NCBI GenBank assembly: GCA_964412195.1
Contig: CAYPNP010000004.1
Span: 1 to 64,000, forward strand
Direction of reading: 5' to 3'
Source: CAYPNP01 sp964412195
Lineage (GTDB): Bacteria; Acidobacteriota; JAAYUB01
Length of the DNA: 64,000 bases
A program made the position numbers and the translations under genes. The notes below the pieces were generated by a model. That model made no database searches and had not been told where the DNA came from. It saw only the letters and a list, made by a program, of their open reading frames with translations. Within the stretch, counting starts at the first letter, position 1. Every line of letters begins with the position of its first letter. Shown piece by piece: positions 29,419 to 37,432 of the stretch.

Positions 29419-30852
29419 TCAGGGATTCAGCTCCTTCTCGATGGTCGCGATGTACTTCTTGCCATTCTCGCTGTTCGGGTTCAGCTCCAGGGACTTCCGG
29501 TAGAGGTCCAGCGCCTTCTGCTTATTCCCCTTGCGGTACCAGCCCTCGGCGAGGCTGTCGTATGCGTTCCACGAATTCGGGTACAGCTCCACGGCGAGCT
29601 CGAACAGCGGGATCGCGTCGTCCACCCGCTTCATTTCGACCATCCAGTAGCCCAGGTTGTTGATGTCGAACTCGCTGAAGAAGTACTTGTCCCTGGCGGC
29701 CAGGAGGTCGGCCTTCAGCTTGGCGAATTCCGCGCCGAAATCAGCGCTTCGAACCAGGTTTTGGACGGCCTCGACCAGCAGAATCTTTCCGGTGTCGATC
29801 ACGTACAGGTGCTGCAGGGACATCAAGTGCCCGCGGTCCGAGATGCCCGGACTGCCGACCAGCTGGGGGAATTTGGCCTTCAAGGTATAGTCCCGCGTGA
29901 ACTGCTGGAAGTCGCCGTTGGCCTTGACCAGGGCGGCCACGTCGGCCAGCACGGCCTGCGTGTACTCGAACCGGTTCCGGAAGCCCTCGTACGACAGCTC
30001 GCCGTTCCAGTGGCCGGGGACGTAGAGCTGGATCTCGTCCTTGCGGTCCAGCATGGCCTGCCAATTCCGCACCAGCACCGGGAAGTCCTCGCGCGTCCCC
30101 GTGCGGACGGCGAAGGTGGCCAGGCAGCCGGGAACGTCGGTCAGCCACTTGTCGGCCATCATGTCGCCCGTGAACAGGATCCCCTTCTGCGGGACCAGGA
30201 TGAAGATGTCGCTGCGGGTGTGGGTGCCGCCGGCCTGGTACAGCTCCAGCGTGACGTCGCCGCAGTCCAGGGTCATCCTGTCCGTGAAGGTCTTCGTGGG
30301 GAAGGTGGGCGCGGGGGAGGATTTCAGCCACTCGAGCTGCAGGTTGTCGATCGCCAGGTTCTCCTCGGCGGCCGCCTTCTGCTCCGCGGTCAACTTGCCC
30401 GACGCGATCTCGTCCTTCTGCCGCTGGACGGCCTCCGCAACCCAGGTCGCCATCTGCGCGTACCCGCTGAAATTCTCCCGCATCATCTCGGGGACGCGCT
30501 CTTCGGCGATGATCTGGCAGTCGGCGTAGACGCCGTTGCCGTTGGTGTGGTCGGCGTGGCCGTGGGTGTTGATCAGGAACCGGAAGTCGTCCCGCCCGAG
30601 CTCCCGGGCGATCGCCTTCCGGAACGCCTGGTCCAGCACGGGCAGCTCGGTGGTGTCGATGACCACGATGCCCTGCCGGGTGGCGATGGCGCTCACGGCG
30701 GTGGAGGAGGCGTGGTCCCCCACCCAGACCCGGACCACGCCGGGGGCGATGGCCTTCACGTGCAGGGGCAGGCCCGCGACGGTCTCCGCCACGCAGGGCA
30801 GGGCCATCAGGAACGCCATCAGGGCGGCGCACAGCAGCATTTTTCGCATCAT
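29419..30852 (-). CDS. exported metallo-beta-lactamase-fold hydrolase with TPR tail
   Basis: The protein has 477 residues. A signal peptide (about residues 1-22) is followed by an MBL domain with the zinc motif T-H-G-H-A-D-H, a second-site H in G-G-T-H-T-R-S-D and F-T-G-D-M-M. The C-terminal roughly 90 residues form TPR-like helices (N-S-W-N-A-Y-D-S-L-A-E and K-A-L-D-L-Y-R-K-S-L). The substrate is unknown. I chose the ATG at 30852, six nt after GAGGAGG. It is a single gene. Confidence 0.82.
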   Translation of the reverse strand: MMRKMLLCAALMAFLMALPCVAETVAGLPLHVKAIAPGVVRVWVGDHASSTAVSAIATRQGIVVIDTTELPVLDQAFRKAIARELGRDDFRFLINTHGHADHTNGNGVYADCQIIAEERVPEMMRENFSGYAQMATWVAEAVQRQKDEIASGKLTAEQKAAAEENLAIDNLQLEWLKSSPAPTFPTKTFTDRMTLDCGDVTLELYQAGGTHTRSDIFILVPQKGILFTGDMMADKWLTDVPGCLATFAVRTGTREDFPVLVRNWQAMLDRKDEIQLYVPGHWNGELSYEGFRNRFEYTQAVLADVAALVKANGDFQQFTRDYTLKAKFPQLVGSPGISDRGHLMSLQHLYVIDTGKILLVEAVQNLVRSADFGAEFAKLKADLLAARDKYFFSEFDINNLGYWMVEMKRVDDAIPLFELAVELYPNSWNAYDSLAEGWYRKGNKQKALDLYRKSLELNPNSENGKKYIATIEKELNP

Positions 30853-31287
30853 TTTATTCCTCCTCGACGGATGATTCGGATGAAGGCAGGTCAGTCTCAT
30901 GCATCCCTTGTTCAGCCAGCTTATCTCGCAGCCGCCCGATGGACGCGGCAACCCTCACCGAGCGGCTACATCTTCGAGGACATTGTTGGCGGATGGTACG
31001 GCGGGCGGGCGCAGATTACTCACAAAAGCGGAAAAAGAGGGACGAACCGGCCGAAATCGGTGACGAGCGGTCCAGAAAACCGCCTCGCCGCAATCCTTCA
31101 GGACCTTCGCGGAAGTTGATTTTCCCCGCGGCGTCCCTCATAATCCCTCCCGTGATCCCAGCGGAACGTCGATGATCCCGGGGCCGGGGCGGCCCGATCC
31201 GCGGCGGCGGCCCGCTTTCCGTGCAAGCCGCCGCCCCGCCCGGCGTCTCCTGAGTGCACGACAACTCTGCAACGAGGGAGGAGAACC
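30853..31287. other. divergent intergenic region
   Basis: The region separates the MBL gene from the DUF4349 gene. It contains GATGATTCGGATGAAGG near the MBL start and a promoter at 31116-31144 towards the right. A G/C-rich stretch with GGGGCCGGGGCGG and GGCGGCGGCCC follows. No gene is supported. Confidence 0.5.
31116..31144 (+). promoter_or_regulatory. promoter of the DUF4349 lipoprotein gene
   Basis: TTGATT (31116-31121) and CATAAT (31139-31144) are 17 bp apart, four and five of six to consensus. This predicts a G/C-rich leader of about 135 nt before the ATG. Confidence 0.5.
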
Positions 31288-32196
31288 ATGAAGAAAGCGC
31301 TGCTGTGGACGGTCCTGCTGCTGCTCGCGGTCGCCTGCAACCAGGCCAGCCGGGACGCCGGGCCGCCGGTGCCGGTCTCGGCCGAGGACAAGGCCGCCGC
31401 CACGGCGGAGTCCCAGATGGGCGGCGGCGCCGCTCCGGGCGCGCCCCCGCCGGCTGCGCCCGCCCGTTCGTCGGACGAGGTCTCGCGGGCCGTCACCGCC
31501 GCCCCCGAGCCCGAGAAGATCGCCCCCAAGATCATCAAGACCGCCGACGTCCGCTACCGGGTGGAGGACTACAAGAAGAGCCGGGCCGCCATCGGCGCCA
31601 TCATCGCCGCCCACGGGGCCTACGTCGCCTCGGAGCGGGAGTCCAGCGACGGCTACACCCTGGCCAACACCCTGGTCATCCGGGTGGAATCCGGCTCCTT
31701 CGACAAGCTGGTGGAGGCCCTGGTCCAGGGCGCGGCCTACCTCAACTACAAGAACATCTCGGTCCAGGACGTGACCGAGGAGTTCGTCGACATCACCGCG
31801 CGGCTGCGGACCAAGCGGGCGGTGGCCGAGCAGTACGAGGCGCTGCTGAAGCGCGCCGGCTCGATCTCGGAGATCCTGGAGGTGGAGCGGGAGCTGCGCC
31901 AGGTGCGCGAGGAGATCGAGTCCACCGAGGGCCGGCTGCGCTACCTGTCCAACCAGGTGGCCTACAGCACCATCACCCTGAACGTCTACCAGAACCTGGA
32001 GCACGCCCCGGACACCGAGATCGGCTTCTGGGCGCAGGTGCGGGACGGCCTGGCCGGCGGCTGGACGGCGGTGCGCTACATCGCCATCGCCATCGCCTAC
32101 CTGTGGCCGCTGTGGGTGGTGGTCGCCATAGTCGTGTGGCTGATCCGCCGGGCCATCCGCAAGCACCGGGCGAAGAAGGCCGCGGTGAATGGGTAG
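31288..32196 (+). CDS. DUF4349-domain lipoprotein
   Basis: The protein has 302 residues. The signal peptide ends in a lipobox L-L-A-V-A-C (Cys16), so it is lipid-anchored. A Pro/Ala linker precedes the DUF4349 domain, with V-R-Y-R-V-E-D-Y, a helix-rich E-I-L-E-V-E-R-E-L-R-Q-V-R-E-E-I coiled-coil and a beta-rich end. A C-terminal membrane helix (about residues 266-290) is followed by basic residues. The function of the family is unknown. GGGAGGAG precedes the ATG. Confidence 0.85.
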   Translation: MKKALLWTVLLLLAVACNQASRDAGPPVPVSAEDKAAATAESQMGGGAAPGAPPPAAPARSSDEVSRAVTAAPEPEKIAPKIIKTADVRYRVEDYKKSRAAIGAIIAAHGAYVASERESSDGYTLANTLVIRVESGSFDKLVEALVQGAAYLNYKNISVQDVTEEFVDITARLRTKRAVAEQYEALLKRAGSISEILEVERELRQVREEIESTEGRLRYLSNQVAYSTITLNVYQNLEHAPDTEIGFWAQVRDGLAGGWTAVRYIAIAIAYLWPLWVVVAIVVWLIRRAIRKHRAKKAAVNG

Positions 32197-32759
32197 CAAG
32201 AAGTCAGTACCGGGAGCGTCAGCGACCGGCGGGAAACGTAGCGAAGCGGAGTCCGTATTGCCATCAACCTCCATGCACGAGCAAGGTGTCAGTGCCGGGA
32301 GCGTCAAAGGTTGTGTCACATCATCCAGCTACGAATAGATCGAACAGGCAGCGTCAGCCCGAAGGGCGCCCTAAAGTAACCCCATGCGTCAGCATGGGGT
32401 GCGGTGGGGCGTTAGGAGAATTTGTTGATTTCCTTTCCACGAGCCCCGACTCGGGGCGGCCTACAAAGCGGATCAATCCGACACCGGCTGATCCGGGCGG
32501 GATGAGACGGATCGCCAGGAGTATGCCGCCCCAAAGGGGGCTCGGGGAAAAGATCCAGAACACGCGGGATATACACGTCTTTCCCCATGCTCCCGCATGG
32601 GGTTATACTAGGGCGCCCTCCGGGCTGGGAATCCGCGGTCAACGTGGATGTTTGCGGTTGCGACACGGCTTCGTCAGCGACCGGCGGGAAACGTAGCGAA
32701 GCGGAGTCCGGATTGCCGATCGACCGCCGAGCACGATTACGAGCACGAGGGAGCAAGGA
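32197..32759. repeat. gene-free region of nested repeats
   Basis: It contains REP-like GTCAGTACCGGGAGCGTCAG pieces (32202-32300). Two identical 39-bp direct repeats lie at 32216-32255 and 32672-32710, and a MITE-like element sits between them at 32355-32627. No gene is seen. Confidence 0.8.
32355..32627. mobile_element. MITE-like element with 33-bp inverted ends
   Basis: The ends 32355-32387 and 32595-32627 match as inverted repeats at 29 of 33 positions. Inside each end is a small hairpin (CCCCATGC-GTCA-GCATGGGG on the left, CCCCATGC-TCCC-GCATGGGG on the right). The 270-bp body has no gene. It sits between two direct 39-bp repeats. The hairpin-plus-guide layout resembles non-autonomous IS200/IS605 or REP-transposase substrates, which is an inference. 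Confidence 0.6.
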
Positions 32760-33620
32760 ATGGTCATCGAGTTGGTCCGCAGCCTGCGCCTGAAGCACGC
32801 CGTCAAGAACGGCTTCCTCTTCGCCGGCCTGCTCTTCGCCCAGCGGCTCTTCGTCTACCCGGACAACCTCCGGGTGGCCCTCGGCTTCGTCTGCTTCACC
32901 CTGGTGACGTGGGCGGTCTACCTCTTCAACGACATCCAGGACCGCGCGCTGGACCGCCTCCACCCCGTCAAGAAGGACCGCCCCATCGCCGCCGGCCGGC
33001 TTTCCGTCGGGGCCGCGGCCACCGCCGCCGCGGTCTTCGCCGCGCTGGGGCTGGCCGGCGCGTGGCGGCTGTCGCCGGGCTTCCTCGCCTACGCCCTGGG
33101 CTACGCCGGGCTGAACCTGCTCTACACGCGGCTGCTCAAGAACGTGGTGATCCTCGACATCATGGCCATCGCTGCGGGCTTCTTCCTGCGCGTGCTGGCG
33201 GGCTGCCAGATCATCGGCGTCCACGTGTCCCACTGGCTGCTGGTGTGCAGCATCTTCATCAGCCTCTTCCTCGGCTTCTGCAAGCGGCGCACCGAGCTGG
33301 ACAGCGGCGGCGCCGCCGGTCGGCCGATCCTGAAGGAGTACAGCGTCCTGTTCCTGGACCAGCTCATCGCCGTGCTGACCGCCGGCACCATCCTGTCGTA
33401 CATCCTCTACACCATCAGCCCGGAGACGATCCGCCGCTTCGGGACCGACGGGTTGATCTACACCACGCCCTTCGTGCTCTACGGCGTCTTCCGCTTCCTG
33501 TACCTGATTTATATCCAGAAGAAGGGCCAGGACACCGCGACGGACATCATCGGCGACCCGCCGATCCTGCTGGCCGTGGCCGGCTGGGTCCTCACCGTGG
33601 CGCTGGTGCTGTACCGGTAA
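32760..33620 (+). CDS. UbiA-family decaprenyl-phosphate phosphoribosyltransferase-like
   Basis: The protein has 286 residues and about eight membrane helices. The first Asp-rich motif reads N-D-I-Q-D-R-A-L-D with H-P-V-K-K-D-R-P-I-A-A-G. The H-P-x-K-x-x-R-P form is typical of the enzyme that joins polyprenyl phosphate to phosphoribosyl pyrophosphate. The second motif is D-I-M-A-I-A-A-G-F. The product lipid feeds arabinose-type cell-surface glycans in actinobacteria; in this genome the role is open. It starts at an ATG after GGGAGCAAGGA. Confidence 0.85.
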   Translation: MVIELVRSLRLKHAVKNGFLFAGLLFAQRLFVYPDNLRVALGFVCFTLVTWAVYLFNDIQDRALDRLHPVKKDRPIAAGRLSVGAAATAAAVFAALGLAGAWRLSPGFLAYALGYAGLNLLYTRLLKNVVILDIMAIAAGFFLRVLAGCQIIGVHVSHWLLVCSIFISLFLGFCKRRTELDSGGAAGRPILKEYSVLFLDQLIAVLTAGTILSYILYTISPETIRRFGTDGLIYTTPFVLYGVFRFLYLIYIQKKGQDTATDIIGDPPILLAVAGWVLTVALVLYR

Positions 33621-33806
33621 TCCCCGCGGACATCGGAATCGGGGCTCGAGGCTAGAGGCTAGAGACTCGAGGCTAGAGGTTCGAGCCTCGAGTCCCGAGC
33701 CTCTAGTCTCGTAGGATTGCGGATTGAACCTTTTCGTGTGGTTCGTGTGGTTCGTGGTTCCGATCGATTGCGGATTGCGGATTGCGGATTGGAACCTATC
33801 AGATTC

Positions 33807-33838
33807 CTCTGTGTCCTCTGTGCCTCTGTGGTGAATTC
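33807..33838 (-). repeat. 32-bp GAATTC-ended dispersed repeat, solo copy
   Basis: It is identical over 32 bp to the right arm of the GxxExxY unit (13389-13420). Identical solo copies lie at 35287-35318, 43520-43551, 61042-61073 and, inverted, 52114-52145. Confidence 0.9.
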
Positions 33839-33914
33839 CTTCTGTAACCCGGGGCGCATCGAAGTCAGGGCTGCAAGGCAAAGTACTCTCCTCCCCGCAA
33901 TATTTACGCTTTTG

Positions 33915-33923
33915 TGTTATAAT
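33915..33923 (+). promoter_or_regulatory. extended -10 promoter of the selenoprotein gene
   Basis: TGTTATAAT gives a perfect TATAAT with a TGn extension, in an A/T-rich window, 37 nt before the ATG. No consensus -35 is visible. Confidence 0.6.
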
Positions 33924-33959
33924 TTTTTCAGAAACTGGCTTCGACAGGGGGTTCGCAAG

Positions 33960-35111
33960 ATGATCCGGCATTTCCTGCTGGCGGTGGTCTGCCTGCTGGC
34001 CGCGTCGGCGGTCCCGGCGCTGGGCCAGACCCCGCGGGTCGTGCTCGCGGAGGAATTCACACACATTTGGTGACCGTACTGTCCCTCCGCGGCGCGGGGG
34101 CTGGAAGACCTTGGAGAGTTGTACCCGGCGACATTCGCCGTGATCTCCTATCACGCCTCCGGAGATCCATTCTACAACGCATGCTATACGCCCCGGGCCA
34201 GCCTGTACCACATCCCCGGAACCCCGACGGTGGTTTTCGACGGTGTCGAGGGGGTGGCCGGCGGCATGGATTTCGGCTCCATGTACGAGTACTACGCGCC
34301 GATATTCTCCGCCCGCACGGTGGTGCCCCCGCCGGTGGACATCGGGCTGCGGAATGTCTCCCTGAACGCCTTCGAGGCCTGGATTACCAACATCTCCGCC
34401 ACGGCCGTCAGCGCGACGGTGCAGTTCGCGGTGGTGGAGAAGGACATCCCCTGTTACCAAGGCTTCTTCGAGCATGTCTTCTTCGTCTGCCGGGCCCTGC
34501 TGCCTTCTTCCAGCGGCCAGGACCTCTCACTCAACCCGGGGCAGAACCAGCTGTTCACCCAGGACTTCACCATCCAGGCCGGCTGGGACTGGAAGCAGTG
34601 CCAGCTGGTCGCTTTCGTCCAGGACAAGAGTTCCGGGGAAGTCCACCAGGCCGCCGTCCTCCCCCTGCCCAACGTGCAGGTCACCTCTCCCGTGCCGGAC
34701 GAGGCCTGGCAGGCCGGGTCGGACCACACCGTCACTTGGGTCACGGCGCCGGACGTGCAGGCGGTCACCCTCGACTATTCCACCGATGGCGGGGGCACCT
34801 GGCAGCCTGTGGCCGCCTCCATCGAGAACACCGGCAGCTACCCGTGGACTGTGCCCGGCCAGGCCGCGCCCGACGGCCGCTTCCGGATCCACGACGACGC
34901 CGCCGATCCCGCCCAAGGCTGGGTACAGCCGTTCTCCATCGTCAGCACGACCGACCTGGACGGGGACGGCCAGACCACGGCCGCCGACCGGATCCTCCTG
35001 GCCGATTACCTGGCGGAAAACCGCTCCGCGGTTCCCCCCGCCGACTTCAACGGCGACGGATTCGTGGACCTTCTGGACCTCTGGTTCCTGAGCTCCCTCC
35101 TGCCCCATTAA
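33960..35111 (+). CDS. secreted thioredoxin-like selenoprotein with Ig-like and dockerin domains (UGA at 34071 = Sec)
   Basis: One frame runs from the ATG to the TAA and is broken only by TGA at codon 38. It encodes 383 residues including Sec. Order: signal peptide (1-23, ending A-L-G-Q), a thioredoxin-like domain with E-E-F-T-H-I-W-U-P-Y-C, and the cis-Pro loop I-P-G-T-P-T-V-V-F. Next is an Ig-like beta region (Y-S-T-D-G-G-G-T-W), then two dockerin/EF-hand loops (D-L-D-G-D-G, 332 on; D-F-N-G-D-G, 362 on). The UGA falls exactly on the first Cys of a CxxC site. A stem-loop with a bulged U follows it at 34083-34100. It is likely an extracytoplasmic thiol-disulfide or peroxide-type oxidoreductase. 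The alternatives, a nonsense mutation or a sequencing error, fit less well. Confidence 0.75.
34071..34100 (+). promoter_or_regulatory. candidate bacterial SECIS element
   Basis: After UGA (34071-34073) the RNA can pair CCC (34083-34085) and CCG (34087-34089) with CGGGGG (34095-34100). That leaves U34086 bulged and a CGGCG loop at 34090-34094. Counted from the U of UGA, the bulged U is position 16 and the loop G residues are 21-22. This is close to the bulged U17 and loop G23 of the E. coli fdhF element. No folding energy was computed. Confidence 0.55.
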
Positions 35112-35147
35112 AACCGGACAGTTCGGGACGATCCGCCTCCCCTCCCC

Positions 35148-35318
35148 GATTGCGGATTGCGGATTTCCAGATTTCGGATCGCGGATTGCGGATTGCGGAT
35201 TGAAAACCCTTCGTGTGGTTCGTGTGGTTCGTGGTTCCGATTGCGGATTGCGGATTTCGGATTGCGGATTGGAACCCATCAGATTCCTCTGTGTCCTCTG
35301 TGCCTCTGTGGTGAATTC
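35148..35318. repeat. composite direct repeat downstream of the selenoprotein gene
   Basis: GATTGCGG heptamers, TTCGTGTGGTTCGTGTGG and the 32-bp repeat at 35287-35318 repeat the order and orientation seen at 33714-33838. The selenoprotein gene therefore lies between direct repeats about 1.48 kb apart. Confidence 0.8.
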
Positions 35319-35423
35319 CCGGCCTGCGGATTTCCTTCATAAAAATTTTGGTCACGTTTTCGCTCCTCCCGCCACATAGGAACAAAGCCCCTCGCCTGAA
35401 ATCCAGAGGGAAAGGAGGAGATT

Positions 35424-36488
35424 ATGAGAACTCTCAAGATTTTCTTGGGCGTCGTGCTGTGTGCGGCGCTCCTCGGCCTCGGCCCGCTGGCCGCGCCCGG
35501 CAAGCCCCAGCCGCCGCCACCCCCGCCGGCCGACCCGGCGATTGTGTACGTGTTTGCCGCAAGCGGCCAGGACATCAAGGTGATGAACGCCGACGGCACC
35601 AATTCCACAGTCTTGGTTCGCGCCGCCAACAACAACGTCTGGAACTGCGCCCCATCCTGGTCCCCGGACGGCTGTCACGTCGTCTTCGCCAGCGACATGA
35701 ATCAAACCAGCGGATTGTATGTCATCGGGAAAGACGGATCCAACCTGAGCTGGATCACCCCGCTGGATCATCCGAGCACTTTTGTGGGACCAGCCTGGTC
35801 CCCGCCCAACAGCTACGACGGCTCGGAGTGGATCGCCTTCAGCGACTATGATCCAGTGCCGGTGATCGGGGAGGAAAACCTGTTCCTGATCCTGCCGGAC
35901 GGCACGAACCGGCTGCAGCTGCTGGAGTCGTCGACCGTCTGGGGCTTCAACAATCCCAGCTGGGCGCCGGACGGCATGCGTCTGGCTATCCAAGCAGTTT
36001 GGAACGCTGATTATTTTCACGACATCCTAGTGCTGGAATTGGAGTTCTCCGGTGATTGGACTACGGGGTACACCGTGAGCGTGGTCTCGGAAACCAACGT
36101 CACCGACGGCACGTTCCTGCACGGAACGGTATGGCGTCCGGCGTGGGCCAAGACCCAGGACAGCCTGGTGGTCTCGGCCGGGATGTCTTGCTCGGGGTGT
36201 TCAGGAGGTCTCTACCGGCTGGACCTGGTCCCGGGTGGTCCCCCGGTCATCACCACCCTTCTGGATCCGGCCACTCAATATGTAAGAGCCAGCAATTCCT
36301 ACAGCTGGTCGGAAGACGATCAATGGATCGTGTTCAGCGGGTACCGGTACAACAGCCGGGGGAGAATCGTGGAGCAAGGGATCTACGTGATGCCCTCGGA
36401 TGGTTCCACACCGCCACATCTCCTCGCTGCGGGGAATGTACCGGGGGGAGGCGTGGTCGACTGGCGGCGGGCCCGGTGCACCCAGTAG
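35424..36488 (+). CDS. exported TolB/PD40-type beta-propeller protein
   Basis: The protein has 354 residues. A signal peptide (1-25) and a Pro-rich linker precede repeated W-S-P-D-G / W-A-P-D-G motifs (P-S-W-S-P-D-G, P-S-W-A-P-D-G, S-W-S-E-D-D). These are typical of TolB-like WD40-type propeller blades. N-A-D-G-T-N and K-D-G-S-N are matching strand ends. It is likely periplasmic or secreted and binds or scaffolds something; no enzyme motif is seen. AGGAGG precedes the ATG. Base composition is slightly lower than the neighbours. Confidence 0.75.
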   Translation: MRTLKIFLGVVLCAALLGLGPLAAPGKPQPPPPPPADPAIVYVFAASGQDIKVMNADGTNSTVLVRAANNNVWNCAPSWSPDGCHVVFASDMNQTSGLYVIGKDGSNLSWITPLDHPSTFVGPAWSPPNSYDGSEWIAFSDYDPVPVIGEENLFLILPDGTNRLQLLESSTVWGFNNPSWAPDGMRLAIQAVWNADYFHDILVLELEFSGDWTTGYTVSVVSETNVTDGTFLHGTVWRPAWAKTQDSLVVSAGMSCSGCSGGLYRLDLVPGGPPVITTLLDPATQYVRASNSYSWSEDDQWIVFSGYRYNSRGRIVEQGIYVMPSDGSTPPHLLAAGNVPGGGVVDWRRARCTQ

Positions 36489-36706
36489 CGCACCGGAGCA
36501 AGTGATTGGAAAGCGAGATTGATTGGGCCCGCACGGGGTCAAACATGCGGTCATCGGCTCGAAGAAGACCGCCGGCATTCGTTTCACATGACTTCCATGG
36601 TCGCCCCATGGGTCGTGCGACGAGCATCCCGTGGCCCAATCCGATGCTGTCGACAAGGAGCCTACTTCGGGGGGCTTTCTCTTTCAGCCCACCGCTTCAG
36701 AAGCTG

Positions 36707-37048
36707 TGTCGCAACGGCCCGAAGGCCCGCAGGGCCGGCCGTTGACAGCCCAGGGTGAGCGCAGCGAGCCCTGGGGGGCGGACGCCTGAATTTCTCCGCT
36801 GGATAGTTTTTTCAGAGAGCCCTGAATGGGCGACCGAATCCAAAGCTAGCGAATCCGAAGGCTCTCGATCCCGGAAATAAAGTGCAGATCCGTCGAATCA
36901 CGCGAGCGGATCGGCTTGGGTCGATCGCCCCTGCAGGGCTCCGGCGAAAACCGCAAGAATTGTGGATCGGCGCCGCCTACCCAGGGCTCGCTGCGCTCAC
37001 CCTGGGCTGTCAACGGCCGGCCCTGCGGGCCTTCGGGCCGTTGCGACA
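36707..37048. mobile_element. element with perfect 69-bp inverted repeats
   Basis: Arms 36707-36775 and 36980-37048 are exact reverse complements over all 69 bases and enclose 204 bp. Each arm holds two smaller palindromes, one around GGCCCGCAGGGCC and one around CCAGGGTGAGCGCAGCGAGC. The spacer has no credible gene. A single-arm relative, itself a near-perfect palindrome, is at 49160-49212. The identity of the arms implies recent formation or ongoing correction. Confidence 0.75.
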
Positions 37049-37118
37049 TAGCCTCTTCAACGCCCGGTACATAGGATCCCCGAACCTTCCCCCCGTTCCA
37101 TAAGAACCACCAACACAG

Positions 37119-37138
37119 CCCGGCGATTGATCGCCGGG
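37119..37138. terminator. hairpin, possible bidirectional terminator
   Basis: CCCGGCGA-TTGA-TCGCCGGG is a perfect 8-bp stem between the convergent propeller and CHAT genes. It lacks a clear T tract, so function as a terminator is only possible. Confidence 0.35.
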
Positions 37139-37432
37139 TTGGGGCGATCCATCCCTGTCCCCGTAGTCAGGTGAGAACTACTCACCACGATCCGACTTTC
37201 ATCGCCGGGGAAAGCCACATCGGGACAATATGTTCTCCATTACTGCTTATGGGGATCACCCCCCGACTCACCAATGTCGGCCGGGCGATGAAATCCCGCG
37301 TTTGGATAAAAACGGAAGGCTCTCAAAGAAAGTTGGGATTTTCCCGGTGGCGATCTCCCGCCCGCCGCCCTGTTTTTCGCCCGCTATACCTTTGGAGATG
37401 GCTTCGCTCCCCTCCCATCGAGCCGATCCCGT

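Larger units (their letters stand above)
33621..33959. repeat. composite direct repeat upstream of the selenoprotein gene
   Basis: From about 33714 to 33838 the sequence reads GATTGCGGATTG, TTCGTGTGGTTCGTGTGG, heptamer GGATTGC units and the 32-bp CTCTGTGTCCTCTGTGCC repeat (33807-33838). Nearly the same series, in the same orientation, follows the gene at about 35148-35318. Upstream (33645-33712) lie GAGGCTAGAGGCTAGAG units. Confidence 0.8.
36489..37432. repeat. 944-bp convergent gap holding a large inverted-repeat element
   Basis: No gene is supported. The main content is the 36707-37048 element with perfect 69-bp arms. To its right is a perfect 8-bp hairpin with TTGA loop (37119-37138, CCCGGCGA stem). 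Diverged GATCACC/GGTGATC and TCATCGCC pieces lie near 37200-37300. The gap lies between convergent genes. Confidence 0.75.

Noticed and set aside
33960..34073. Short secreted peptide followed by a separate gene starting at 34119.
   Set aside because: The two pieces are in the same frame, the break is a single TGA at a redox Cys position, and the join completes a thioredoxin-like domain. A selenoprotein explains this better than a nonsense mutation or two genes.
35148..35260. CRISPR array, because of the regular GATTGCGG repeats.
   Set aside because: Units are seven bases with no unique spacers and no cas gene is near. They are simple heptamer repeats found at many sites.
36506..37103. Short frames within the inverted-repeat element.
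   Set aside because: They read the palindromic arms, are mirrored on both strands and have no start signals.
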